This document shows, one piece after another, positions 1 to 6,145 of a stretch of DNA of 7,877 bases (position 1 is its first letter; each line of letters begins with the position of its first letter). The stretch lies in the NCBI GenBank assembly GCA_019245995.1, contig JAFAQW010000202.1:1-7877 (forward strand), read 5' to 3'. Position numbers and translations under genes: made by a program. This stretch comes from Vulcanimicrobiota bacterium. GTDB lineage: Bacteria > Vulcanimicrobiota > Vulcanimicrobiia > Vulcanimicrobiales > Vulcanimicrobiaceae. The notes under the pieces were generated by a model, which had not been told where the DNA came from, ran no database searches, and saw only the letters and a list, made by a program, of their open reading frames with translations.

Positions 1-336
1 GTGCTCGAAGCACAAACCATTGTGCGCGGCGTGCATCTTTCGGACGCCGTGCGCGAGTACACGTATCGCGTGATCGCAGCCACGCGCGCGCATCCGCGCC
101 TGACGCTCGGCGCGTCGCCGCGCGCCGGGGTGCAACTGCTGACCGCGGCGCAGGCGGCCGCCGCGATCGACAGCCGCGACTTCGTAACGCCCGACGACGT
201 GAAAGAGCTGGCGGATCTCGTGATCCCGCACCGACTGATCGTCGCGCCCGACGCCGAAATCGAAGGCGTCACGGCCGCCGACGTGGTGCGGGAAGTGTTG
301 TCATCGGTCGCGGTCCCCCGCCCCGTGTCATCCTGA
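1..336 (+). CDS. MoxR-family AAA+ ATPase, C-terminal part (5' end outside window)
   Basis: MoxR proteins are AAA+ ATPases thought to act as chaperones in maturation of partner proteins, often VWA-domain proteins encoded next door. Only the last 111 residues are present. They match the C-terminal helical lid (AAA_lid) of MoxR: a conserved GASPRA motif at about residues 38-43 of the fragment, then an alanine-rich helix and the motif FVTPDDVKELADLVIPHRL at 61-79. Walker A and B lie off the left edge. The GTG at base 1 is an internal codon, not a start, because the frame is open to the edge and the lid is incomplete. The last two residues and the TGA stop (334-336) come from the dispersed repeat at 327-349. 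A DUF58 gene follows after 30 bases, the usual partner order. The family call is sure; the client is unknown. Confidence 0.93.
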   Translation: MLEAQTIVRGVHLSDAVREYTYRVIAATRAHPRLTLGASPRAGVQLLTAAQAAAAIDSRDFVTPDDVKELADLVIPHRLIVAPDAEIEGVTAADVVREVLSSVAVPRPVSS

Positions 337-349
337 GCCTGTCGAAGGA
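327..349 (+). repeat. Dispersed short repeat, copy 1
   Basis: This 23-base element is identical to three copies at 3877-3951 and has the core CCTGAGCCTGTCGAAGGA. It spans the MoxR stop codon, since its TCC TGA encodes the last Ser and the stop. With the next bases it forms an imperfect hairpin, GTCATCCT at 327-334 against AGGAGGAC at 346-353 with one mismatch. Its 3' end also creates an AAGGAGG in front of the DUF58 gene. Elements of this type recur as intergenic repeats in many GC-rich bacteria; I infer a small palindromic repeat mobilised in trans. Confidence 0.88.
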
Positions 350-351
350 GG
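345..351 (+). promoter_or_regulatory. Repeat-derived Shine-Dalgarno before DUF58
   Basis: AAGGAGG is a near-perfect ribosome binding site made by the last bases of the repeat plus two following bases. It sits 15 bases before the ATG at 367, which is longer than the optimum, and no better site lies closer. Use as a ribosome binding site is an inference from sequence. Confidence 0.45.
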
Positions 352-366
352 ACCGGCGATAACATC

Positions 367-1689
367 ATGCGCTTGCCGCTGTGGTTCACGTCCCGCTTCC
401 TCTGGGCGCTCGCGGCGATCGCCCTTTTGTTGGCATGCTCCCCGGGCGCGGCCATTTTCATCCCTATCGCAATCGCAATCGCTGCGGCATTGCTCATCGC
501 CACGCTGGCGGACGCCTTGCTCGGCCCGCGGGCGGCGCAAATCGTCGTGTCGCGCGTGCCGCCGGACCACTTCGCGCTCGGCGTGGCGACCACGATCGCC
601 TACGCCGCGGAAAACCATGCCTCGCAAGCGATCCGCATCGGCATCCTCGAGACGCCGGCGCGCACGCTGCGCTTCGATGCCGACGAAACGGCTTCGGATG
701 TGCCGGCACGCAGCCGCGTGACGCTGGAGCGTCCCGTGGTGCCGATCGCGCGCGGCGCAGATGCGCTGGGCACGCTGTACGTCTGGCACGAAAACCGCAT
801 CGGCCTCTTGCGCCGCCGGGTCCGCATCCCGGCCGAAGAAAAGATTCGCGTCTATCCCGACCTGGCGGCCGTCGAGCGCTACGGCGCGCTGCACCTGCGC
901 AACCGCGCGATCGAGGCGGGACTGCGCCGGATCAAACTGCGCGGCATCGGCACGGAGTTCGAGTCGCTGCGCGACTGGAGCGAGGGCGACGCATTCCGCG
1001 CCGTGGACTGGAAGGCGACGGCGCGGCGGGGCAAGTTGATGGTCGCGCAACACGAGGTGGAACGCAGCCAGAACATCATGCTGCTGCTCGACTGCGGCCG
1101 CCTGATGACGGCGCGCATCGGCGACCGTCGCAAGTTAGACTACGCCGTACAGGCCGCGCTGTCGCTCGCCACGATCGCCGGTCTCGCCAGCGATCGCGTG
1201 GGCCTCGTGGCGTTCGCTCGAAAGATCATCGCCGCCCAGGCGCCCCGCTCGACGCGCTCCTCGGTCGCGAAACTCACCGAGGCGCTCTACGATGTGGAAC
1301 CGCGCTTTGAAGAAGCGAACTATCCGAGGGCCTTCGCGTACCTACGACACCATTTGCACAAGCGATCGATGATCGTGCTGCTCACCGACGTGATCGATCC
1401 GCTCTCTCAAGCCGCCGTGCTCGCCGAGGTCGCGCCCCTCGCGCGCCGCCACCTGCTGCTCTGCGTCTTCATGAATGACGCTGCGGTCAACGCGGCGCTC
1501 GCCGCGGAACCTCAAAGCGTCGCGCAAGCCGCGCGCTATAACGTCGCGGTCGCTTTGGCAAACGAGCGGCGCACCGCCAAAGCGTTGCTCGAACGCACCG
1601 GCGCGCTGGTGATCGACGTGCCGGCGAAGGAGCTGTCCACCGCGCTGATCGACCAGTACCTGCGCGCTAAGCGACGCGGTCTATTATAG
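367..1689 (+). CDS. DUF58 (VWA-like) domain membrane protein
   Basis: DUF58 proteins are membrane-anchored proteins with a VWA-like fold that are encoded with MoxR ATPases and are thought to be their partners at the envelope. The 440-residue product has a basic N-terminus, then two hydrophobic stretches at about 10-29 and 30-52, a beta-rich middle (about 55-165), and the DUF58 signature at 195-220 (GTEFESLRDW, EGDAFRAVDWKATAR). The VWA-like domain follows, with LLLDCGRLM at 239-247 and LLTD at 338-341. The usual metal-site DxSxS is replaced by D242-C-G-R-L, so metal binding may be weak or absent; DTGRLM-like versions are seen elsewhere in the family. The start is the ATG after the repeat-borne AAGGAGG. 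The gene is probably cotranscribed with MoxR. Its 3' end overlaps the convergent SpoIIM gene by 23 bases (1667-1689). The cellular role is not established. Confidence 0.92.
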   Translation: MRLPLWFTSRFLWALAAIALLLACSPGAAIFIPIAIAIAAALLIATLADALLGPRAAQIVVSRVPPDHFALGVATTIAYAAENHASQAIRIGILETPARTLRFDADETASDVPARSRVTLERPVVPIARGADALGTLYVWHENRIGLLRRRVRIPAEEKIRVYPDLAAVERYGALHLRNRAIEAGLRRIKLRGIGTEFESLRDWSEGDAFRAVDWKATARRGKLMVAQHEVERSQNIMLLLDCGRLMTARIGDRRKLDYAVQAALSLATIAGLASDRVGLVAFARKIIAAQAPRSTRSSVAKLTEALYDVEPRFEEANYPRAFAYLRHHLHKRSMIVLLTDVIDPLSQAAVLAEVAPLARRHLLLCVFMNDAAVNAALAAEPQSVAQAARYNVAVALANERRTAKALLERTGALVIDVPAKELSTALIDQYLRAKRRGLL

Positions 1690-2668
1690 CGTCACGTTGT
1701 GAACTTGAGCGCGGGAGCCACGCGCTGGAGAAATAGACCACGAGCGCGACGAGCGTGAGGAGGCCCACCGCGATGCGGACCTGCTCGGGCCACCGCCGCG
1801 GGGAAACGAATGCTTCGATGGTTCCCGCGACGATCAGCATGGACGCCACGCCGACGATGAGCGTCCCGGCCCGGCGGGCGTTCGCCATGAGCGCGTCGCG
1901 CCGGCGCAGCCGGGCGGGGAAGACGACGCCGGCCGCGATCAGCAGCCCAGCGCCGCCGGCGATTTGAATGGCGGTGAGCTCGATCACGCCGTGCGGTGCG
2001 ATCGTGGCCCAAAAGTCGCGTCCGAAACCGGCGTTGGTAAACAGCGCCCCCGTACCGCCAAGCATGAGCCCGTTAAACCCGATGATGTAGAGTGTTAGCG
2101 CGCCCAGCGTAACGCATCCCGCAAAAGCGATGATCGCCACCTTTACGTTGTTGGTGATGATGGCGGCCGACATCAGCGGTGCCAAGGCCGGATTCATGGC
2201 AAAATTTGAGTCGTGCAGGCTTTTACGAATCTCTTCAGAGGCCATGTATTTCGGCAACAGCGCGTACGCATCGGCCGGATGATTGCGCACTAACACGAAC
2301 GCCACGACCGCGCACGCGACGGTGAGCCCGGCGCAGAGGGCGATGTACGGCAGCGACCGGCGCACCTCGAGCGGGAACGTGCGTGCGTAAAATTCGCCGA
2401 TGCGGGCGAGTCCGCTCTCCGGAGCGCGTGCGTACACGCGCGCGTGTGCTCGGGCGACGCTCCGGTTCAAATATTCGATCAGCGGCGGGCCATAGCCACG
2501 GCCCTGCGCATAGGCGAGATCGCTGGCGATGGCGCGGTAGAGCCGCCCAAGCTCGAGGATCTCGTCAGGCGGCAGTGCGCGCGACCCGCGGCGTTCGACG
2601 CGCCGCAGCAACGCGTCCAGGCGCTGCCACGTGGGCGAGCGACGCTCGACGAACATCGTTTCGTTCAA
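1667..2668 (-). CDS. SpoIIM-family (stage II sporulation protein M-like) membrane protein
   Basis: This is an integral membrane protein of the SpoIIM/DUF95 family. In Bacillus SpoIIM takes part in peptidoglycan remodelling during engulfment, but the family is widespread in non-sporulators, often beside MoxR, DUF58 and RDD genes, so sporulation should not be inferred. Residues 1-105 form a soluble, arginine-rich N-terminal region. Hydrophobic segments follow at about 107-127, 163-200, 222-250, 268-287 and 298-314. Family marks are ITNNVKVA at 171-178, IIGFNGLMLGG at 195-205 and APHGVIEL near 224-231. The first possible start is TTG at 2668; an in-frame ATG at 2656 would give 329 residues. Neither has a clear Shine-Dalgarno, so the start is uncertain. 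The gene is divergent from RDD with 42 bases between starts and convergent with DUF58. Confidence 0.9.
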   Translation of the reverse strand: MNETMFVERRSPTWQRLDALLRRVERRGSRALPPDEILELGRLYRAIASDLAYAQGRGYGPPLIEYLNRSVARAHARVYARAPESGLARIGEFYARTFPLEVRRSLPYIALCAGLTVACAVVAFVLVRNHPADAYALLPKYMASEEIRKSLHDSNFAMNPALAPLMSAAIITNNVKVAIIAFAGCVTLGALTLYIIGFNGLMLGGTGALFTNAGFGRDFWATIAPHGVIELTAIQIAGGAGLLIAAGVVFPARLRRRDALMANARRAGTLIVGVASMLIVAGTIEAFVSPRRWPEQVRIAVGLLTLVALVVYFSSAWLPRSSSQRDAIIDRVA

Positions 2669-2710
2669 TGTGGTAGAGTTAGGGAGCGTCAGGCGTCGAA
2701 CCTACGCGCC
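2669..2710. promoter_or_regulatory. Short divergent intergenic region (SpoIIM / RDD)
   Basis: Only 42 bases separate the two divergent start codons, so both promoters must sit here or inside the opposite gene. On + the best -10-like hexamer is TAGAGT at 2674-2679, followed by AGGGAG at 2681-2686. That purine run is 24 bases from the RDD GTG, too far for a normal ribosome binding site. I see no convincing -35 on either strand. The shared regulation is inferred from geometry only. Confidence 0.3.
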
Positions 2711-3451
2711 GTGGACCGCACGATCGATGTTCGAACGCCGGAAAGCATCGCGTTTTCCTACGAGCTCGCGGGCCTGGGAAGCCGCTTTCTTGCGCTCGCC
2801 CTGGATCAACTGATCCAGATCGCGGTATTACTCGCGCTTTTCGCGGGTTTCGCGCTCGCGCTCTCGCACGTCCCGCCGCAGACGAGACTTCACATGTTGA
2901 CTTCGAGTCGCGTCAACGTGGTGAAGAGTATCGCGTTGGCAATCGTCATCATCGTGGTGTTTATGGTGCTGTTCGGGTACTTCATCATCTTTGAAACGCT
3001 GAGCAACGGTCAAACGCCCGGCAAGAGAGTGCTGGGCATTCGTGTCGTGCGCGACGGCGGCTATCCACTCGATTTCGGAGCCTCGCTCGTTCGCAACCTG
3101 ATTCGTGTGGGCGAAGCAATGGTAGGGTACTACGCGCTCTCGGCGATCAGCATGCTGTTGTCGCGGGAAAACAAGCGATTAGGCGATCTCGCGGCGGGCA
3201 CGATCGTGGTTCGCGATGCGCGCTTGGCGACGCCGAATTTCGAGGCGCGGGCTGAGGAGCCGGTTTACTCGCCGACGGCCTACCTCAGCGGCGAAGAGCG
3301 CGCGCTGATCAAACGCTTCCTCGAGCGCCGGGACGGCCTGAGCCGCGAGCGCCGTGAGGCGCTGGCATGGCAACTGGCCTACCGCGTGCGTAACCGGCTG
3401 CCCGCGGACCTGGCACGACTCGACGACGAGTCGCTGCTGGAACGGCTCTGA
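2711..3451 (+). CDS. RDD-family membrane protein
   Basis: RDD proteins are small polytopic membrane proteins of mostly unknown function; some have been proposed to be transporters. The 246-residue product opens with TIDVRTPESIAFSYELAGLG, the typical RDD N-terminus, and then has conserved R25 and D32 in GSRFLALALDQL. Membrane segments lie at about 26-50, 72-94 and 132-150. The signature NGQTPGKRVLGIRVV (99-113) and the closing KRLGDLAAGTIVV (155-167) are present. Residues 174-246 form a charged tail beyond the domain, probably cytoplasmic. The GTG at 2711 was chosen because it precedes the family N-terminus directly; no good Shine-Dalgarno is seen, so leaderless or weak initiation is possible. 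A thioesterase gene follows 13 bases downstream. RDD, SpoIIM, DUF58 and MoxR genes recur together, which suggests one envelope-related function. Confidence 0.9.
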   Translation: MDRTIDVRTPESIAFSYELAGLGSRFLALALDQLIQIAVLLALFAGFALALSHVPPQTRLHMLTSSRVNVVKSIALAIVIIVVFMVLFGYFIIFETLSNGQTPGKRVLGIRVVRDGGYPLDFGASLVRNLIRVGEAMVGYYALSAISMLLSRENKRLGDLAAGTIVVRDARLATPNFEARAEEPVYSPTAYLSGEERALIKRFLERRDGLSRERREALAWQLAYRVRNRLPADLARLDDESLLERL

Positions 3452-3464
3452 TAGGAACGCATCG

Positions 3465-3938
3465 GTGAAACCGATCTTGGCCTACCGCGGCGCCGTCTAC
3501 CCGTGGCACTGCGATCAGATCGGCCACATGAACGTGATGTGGTACGTCGGTAAGTTCGATGAAGCAACCTGGAACTTGATGGCAGCGATCGGCATCACGC
3601 CGACGTACATCCGGGAAAGCAATCGCGGAATGGCGGGCGTTCAGCAGAACATCACGTATAAGCGGGAGGTCCTAGCGGGAGCGATACTGGAGATATGGTC
3701 GCATTTCGTTAGCGTGGGAGAGCGAAAGTGCGTATTCTTTCACGAGATGCGCGATGCAGAGACTAAGGAGGTCTCCGCGACGTGCGAATTGACCGCGGTG
3801 CACATCGATCGAATGACGCGCCGCTCCGTGCCGTTTCCGCCCCACGTGCGAACCCTAGCGAAGAAGGCCTTACTTTGTCATCCTGAGCCTGTCGAAGGAA
3901 ATGTCATCCTGAGCCTGTCGAAGGAAATGTCATCCTGA
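3465..3938 (+). CDS. 4HBT hotdog-fold acyl-CoA thioesterase with repeat-derived tail
   Basis: Hotdog thioesterases of the 4-hydroxybenzoyl-CoA thioesterase/YbgC type hydrolyse acyl-CoA thioesters in the cytoplasm; the substrate here is unknown. The 157-residue product carries the active-site region YPWHCDQIGHMNVMWYVGKF at residues 12-31, with D17 as the likely catalytic Asp in the D-x-x-GHxN pattern. A second conserved strand, ITYKREVLAGA, follows at 63-73. The GTG at 3465 has AGGA eight bases upstream; it is 13 bases after RDD, so the two are probably one operon. The normal domain seems to end near residue 135. About 20 further residues (CHPEPVEG then VILSLSKE then MSS) are translated from the three tandem repeats, and the TGA stop at 3936-3938 lies in the third copy. 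The tail probably replaced the native C-terminus and may be neutral. The 3' end overlaps the convergent aminotransferase gene by nine bases. Confidence 0.88.
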   Translation: MKPILAYRGAVYPWHCDQIGHMNVMWYVGKFDEATWNLMAAIGITPTYIRESNRGMAGVQQNITYKREVLAGAILEIWSHFVSVGERKCVFFHEMRDAETKEVSATCELTAVHIDRMTRRSVPFPPHVRTLAKKALLCHPEPVEGNVILSLSKEMSS

Positions 3939-3951
3939 GCCTGTCGAAGGA
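3877..3951 (+). repeat. Dispersed short repeat, three tandem copies (26-bp period)
   Basis: Copies start at 3877, 3903 and 3929. Each has the same 23 bases as the copy at 327-349 and the same orientation, separated by a three-base AAT linker. Because 26 is not a multiple of three, the + frame reads the copies in three successive frames (CHPEPVEG, VILSLSKE, SS-stop). The minus frame of the aminotransferase reads the third copy as HPSTGSG-stop. The exact identity of all copies suggests recent duplication or gene conversion. Confidence 0.92.
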
Positions 3952-3955
3952 TGAC
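3929..3955. terminator. Hairpin at convergent gene ends, possible bidirectional terminator
   Basis: The third repeat copy plus four following bases makes a perfect 8-bp stem, GTCATCCT (3929-3936) with AGGATGAC (3948-3955), around an 11-base loop. It sits exactly at the overlapping stops of the thioesterase and aminotransferase genes. There is no T-run on either side, so it is not a classical intrinsic terminator. It could instead stabilise mRNA 3' ends or limit read-through. Confidence 0.35.
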
Positions 3956-5081
3956 TTAGCCCCATTCTAAGGAAGGCGTCGAGCGCCACCAGGGCTTCGG
4001 GAAGGTTGGCGCGCCCGTATCCGACGCGCAAATGGGAGTCCCCCGCATCGAAAATCGTGCTAGGTAACAGTAGCACGCCGGCCTCGTCCACTGCGCGGCG
4101 GCAGAACGCTTCGCTGCTACCGCCAAGATAGCGGGGAAATGCCGTAGTTCCCGCGCGGGGCCTCGTCCAGTGGAACAGGTTGCTGCGCCGAGCAAAGAAT
4201 TCGTCGAGCAGATCGAGATTAGCAGCAGTGATGCGCCGAACGCGCTGGGTGAGCTCGTCGCTATGACGTAAAGCGATCGTAGCAAGAAACTCGCTCGGCG
4301 CGGCGTTGCAGATCGTAAGATAGTCCTTGATCGTAGCGACTCGCTCGAGCAGCGCTGCGTCCTGCGTAGCGATCCAGCCGATGCGCAAGCCGGCGAGGCC
4401 GTAAGCCTTCGATAGGCCGCCGATCGAGACGCCACGTTCGTAGAGATCGCAGATCCCCGGCAGCTGCTCCGCCTCGCGTTCGGTGCCGCGGTAGATCTCA
4501 TCCACGATGAGCCACAGCCCGCGTTTGCGGGCGACTTCGATGATTTGTTCCAGCTGCGCGCGGTCGAAAGAGAAGCCGGTAGGGTTGTTCGGTGTCGTGA
4601 TGACGATGGCGCGAGTCTCCGGGCGGATCAGGCGCGGAAGTTCCTCGATGTCGGGCGCTCCAGCGCCATCGAGGTCCGATTTCCAGCGCGCGACGCCTAC
4701 GCCGATGCTCTCCGCCACCGAATACTGCGACTGATAGGCGGGAAACTGTACGATGAGGTGATCGCCCGGACTCAGGAGGGCGTTGGTCAGCGCGAAGATC
4801 GGCTCTTGGCCACCGGCGTGGACGAGAATGCTCTCTTCGCCGGTGTCGCGATAGAGCGAGGCGATCGCACGGCGCAAGTCCGGCGCACCACGCGACTCGA
4901 CGTAGCCCAGCGAGAGATTGATGAACGCCTCTTGTGCCCCTGGCTGGAGTGCGAGCAGCTCCTGCACGGAAAGGGGCTCAGGATCGCTCGAACAGAGCAC
5001 GTAGCGCGTGCTGAATTCGTACCGTGCGAAAAATCGCTCAAGCGCGAACGGCTCAACACTTCGCACGCTGGCTATGATCAT
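3930..5081 (-). CDS. PLP-dependent aminotransferase, class I/II (fold type I)
   Basis: Fold-type I aminotransferases transfer an amino group between an amino acid and a 2-oxo acid through pyridoxal phosphate. The 383-residue product is full length and cytosolic, with no signal peptide. Visible residues are AGGQEPIFAL (89-98, cofactor phosphate region), the NNPTG motif at 165-169, D194 and Y197 in VDEIYRG (cofactor ring contacts), the Schiff-base lysine K225 in GGLSKAYGLAGLRIGW, and the carboxylate-binding R352 in HLRVGYGR. The N-terminus (PFALERFFARYEFSTRYVLC) is that of a subgroup loosely related to capreomycidine synthase-like enzymes; the substrate cannot be read from sequence. The ATG at 5081 has AAGGG about eight bases upstream, inside the end of the HNH gene, and the two genes are four bases apart. 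The last seven residues, HPSTGSG, and the stop come from the repeat on the minus strand. Confidence 0.93.
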   Translation of the reverse strand: MIIASVRSVEPFALERFFARYEFSTRYVLCSSDPEPLSVQELLALQPGAQEAFINLSLGYVESRGAPDLRRAIASLYRDTGEESILVHAGGQEPIFALTNALLSPGDHLIVQFPAYQSQYSVAESIGVGVARWKSDLDGAGAPDIEELPRLIRPETRAIVITTPNNPTGFSFDRAQLEQIIEVARKRGLWLIVDEIYRGTEREAEQLPGICDLYERGVSIGGLSKAYGLAGLRIGWIATQDAALLERVATIKDYLTICNAAPSEFLATIALRHSDELTQRVRRITAANLDLLDEFFARRSNLFHWTRPRAGTTAFPRYLGGSSEAFCRRAVDEAGVLLLPSTIFDAGDSHLRVGYGRANLPEALVALDAFLRMGLSHPSTGSG

Positions 5082-5085
5082 GCGG

Positions 5086-5988
5086 TTACCCTTTGAATCG
5101 CGTGCTGGCGTGCCACTCTAGGTACTCCGGCGCGGGGCGAAACTCGCTGGAAACGGTCTCCCGAATTTCCTGGCCATGCAAAGCGTAGTAGTCACGGCCA
5201 TTTTCGAATTCGTCACGTATAGCCTTGCTCACTATGAACCGACGCTCCGGAGATACGGTAACGTAGCCGTCGTCGAACAGTTTGTGAATGTCTTTGCGCA
5301 GAAGCAAGCCGTTTTTCAGGGAATGTTCTTTTACCAAACTGTACGGCTTAATGTGGGCGGCGTCCAAGACCGGCCGTGTGCGTTCTCCCGTCACGGCGCA
5401 GCGCATCTGATACTGCTTTTCCAGTTCGATGCGGAAGGTCGCTTGTCCCAAGCGCGGGATCACGAGCACCGGCTGGCCCTGACCGCTCGGAATCACCGAA
5501 ACGCCGATAGGTTTCTGTACTCTTGCAACTGCCGAGCGCAGATATGCGCCCTCTTCAGTCCGGGCGTCAATAGACGTTATTGGCCCGTACACTCTACCTA
5601 CGGGTCCGTAGTTAATCGGTTCATCGAAGTATTGCGGCTGCGAAAGCACGGCACAACCGACGTCGCCCGCGTTCCGCTCCGGGACGCGCTTGATCTCGGC
5701 GATTTTGCGGACGAAGGAGGCATAATCGTCGAAGCCGTTCGCGGGACCAAAAGTGTCCCAGGCGACGCCTACCGGCATGTAACTAAATGTTGAGAAATAA
5801 CCGCAACCCCAAATCTGCCCAGTTTCGCGGATGAGAAAGAGCCATGGCGTGCCCTTCGCCATGTTCAGCGATCGTACGCCGGGACGCCAGAAGTTAATTT
5901 CCTCGAGATCGGCGCGCTCTCGTAGAAACCGAAACCAATCCGGATCGGTCGACATCACGACGATTCGATAGAGAGCCTCAACTGCCAA
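5086..5988 (-). CDS. HNH endonuclease (HNH_2 type) with N-terminal accessory domain
   Basis: This is a predicted restriction-type nuclease. The C-terminal half carries a beta-beta-alpha-metal HNH fold: RCAVTGERTRPVLDAAHIKP (196-215) with H212, then EHSLKNGLLLRKDIHKLFD (221-239) with H222, N226 and H235, and a closing FENGRDYYALHG (261-272). There is no zinc-cysteine cage. The first 100 residues form a separate domain (NFWRPG at 32-37, GQIWGCGYFSTFSYMPVGVAW at 57-77, split here as GQIWGCGYF and FSYMPVGVAW) that recurs in front of such HNH domains and may read DNA; this is inference. The first in-frame start is TTG at 5988, after a stop at 6028-6030, with no Shine-Dalgarno. ATG at 5955 is an alternative but would drop the first strand of the domain. 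It follows the DpnI-like gene by 157 bases and abuts the aminotransferase. Confidence 0.85.
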   Translation of the reverse strand: MAVEALYRIVVMSTDPDWFRFLRERADLEEINFWRPGVRSLNMAKGTPWLFLIRETGQIWGCGYFSTFSYMPVGVAWDTFGPANGFDDYASFVRKIAEIKRVPERNAGDVGCAVLSQPQYFDEPINYGPVGRVYGPITSIDARTEEGAYLRSAVARVQKPIGVSVIPSGQGQPVLVIPRLGQATFRIELEKQYQMRCAVTGERTRPVLDAAHIKPYSLVKEHSLKNGLLLRKDIHKLFDDGYVTVSPERRFIVSKAIRDEFENGRDYYALHGQEIRETVSSEFRPAPEYLEWHASTRFKG

Positions 5989-6005
5989 TAGTGGAAAATT
6001 TGCAT
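5955..6005 (-). CDS. Possible 16-codon leader ORF overlapping the HNH start
   Basis: An ATG at 6005-6003 follows a strong GAAGGAG (6024-6018) by 12 bases and encodes MQIFHYWQLRLSIESS. Its TGA (5957-5955) shares its A with an ATG of the HNH frame (5955-5953), giving the TGATG arrangement typical of translational coupling. It lies out of frame with the TTG-started HNH product. It may be a leader peptide that feeds ribosomes onto the HNH gene, or a sign that an indel separates the true HNH start from its frame. No homology is recognised. Confidence 0.35.
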   Translation of the reverse strand: MQIFHYWQLRLSIESS

Positions 6006-6145
6006 AACGGCGGTTGGCTCCTTCGTACTACGCCATAGTTAAGCCGTGCGCGCGTCCTCCCACTGCACTATAGACCCTTCAGTTGCGCTCCCGCCCTACA
6101 ATCCGACGCATCGTCTTTACGAATCTTCCAAGTACCGTGTAGCAC
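5989..6145 (-). promoter_or_regulatory. Intergenic region upstream of the HNH gene, possible promoter
   Basis: This 157-base gap is the longest clearly non-coding stretch between genes. On the minus strand it contains TATAGT at 6072-6067, a good -10-like hexamer. The nearest TTG-starting -35-like hexamer is 23 bases upstream, too far for a standard sigma-70 promoter. The GAAGGAG and leader ATG described separately lie downstream. HNH may therefore have its own promoter rather than rely on the DpnI-like gene. No tRNA or terminator was seen here. Confidence 0.25.

Noticed and set aside
1..3. GTG at base 1 as the start of a short gene
   Set aside because: The protein begins in the middle of the MoxR lid domain, so the codon is internal and the gene is cut by the window edge.
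328..1053. 241-codon minus-strand ORF opposite MoxR end and DUF58
   Set aside because: Its product is arginine- and glutamine-rich low-complexity sequence with no domain, opposite a well-supported DUF58 gene. It is a GC-rich antisense shadow.
1667..2668. SpoIIM as evidence for a spore-former
   Set aside because: The family is widespread in non-sporulating bacteria in this MoxR/DUF58/RDD context; nothing else here points to sporulation.
3877..3951. Tandem repeats as a CRISPR array
   Set aside because: Copies are separated by only three bases, with no variable spacers, no cas genes, and the same element occurs singly at 327-349.
4545..5096. 183-codon plus-strand ORF opposite the aminotransferase
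   Set aside because: The opposite strand carries all aminotransferase motifs including the PLP lysine; the plus product is not protein-like.
5176..5793. 205-codon plus-strand ORF
   Set aside because: It lies wholly opposite the HNH gene, whose catalytic motifs are clear. The antisense product shows no family features.
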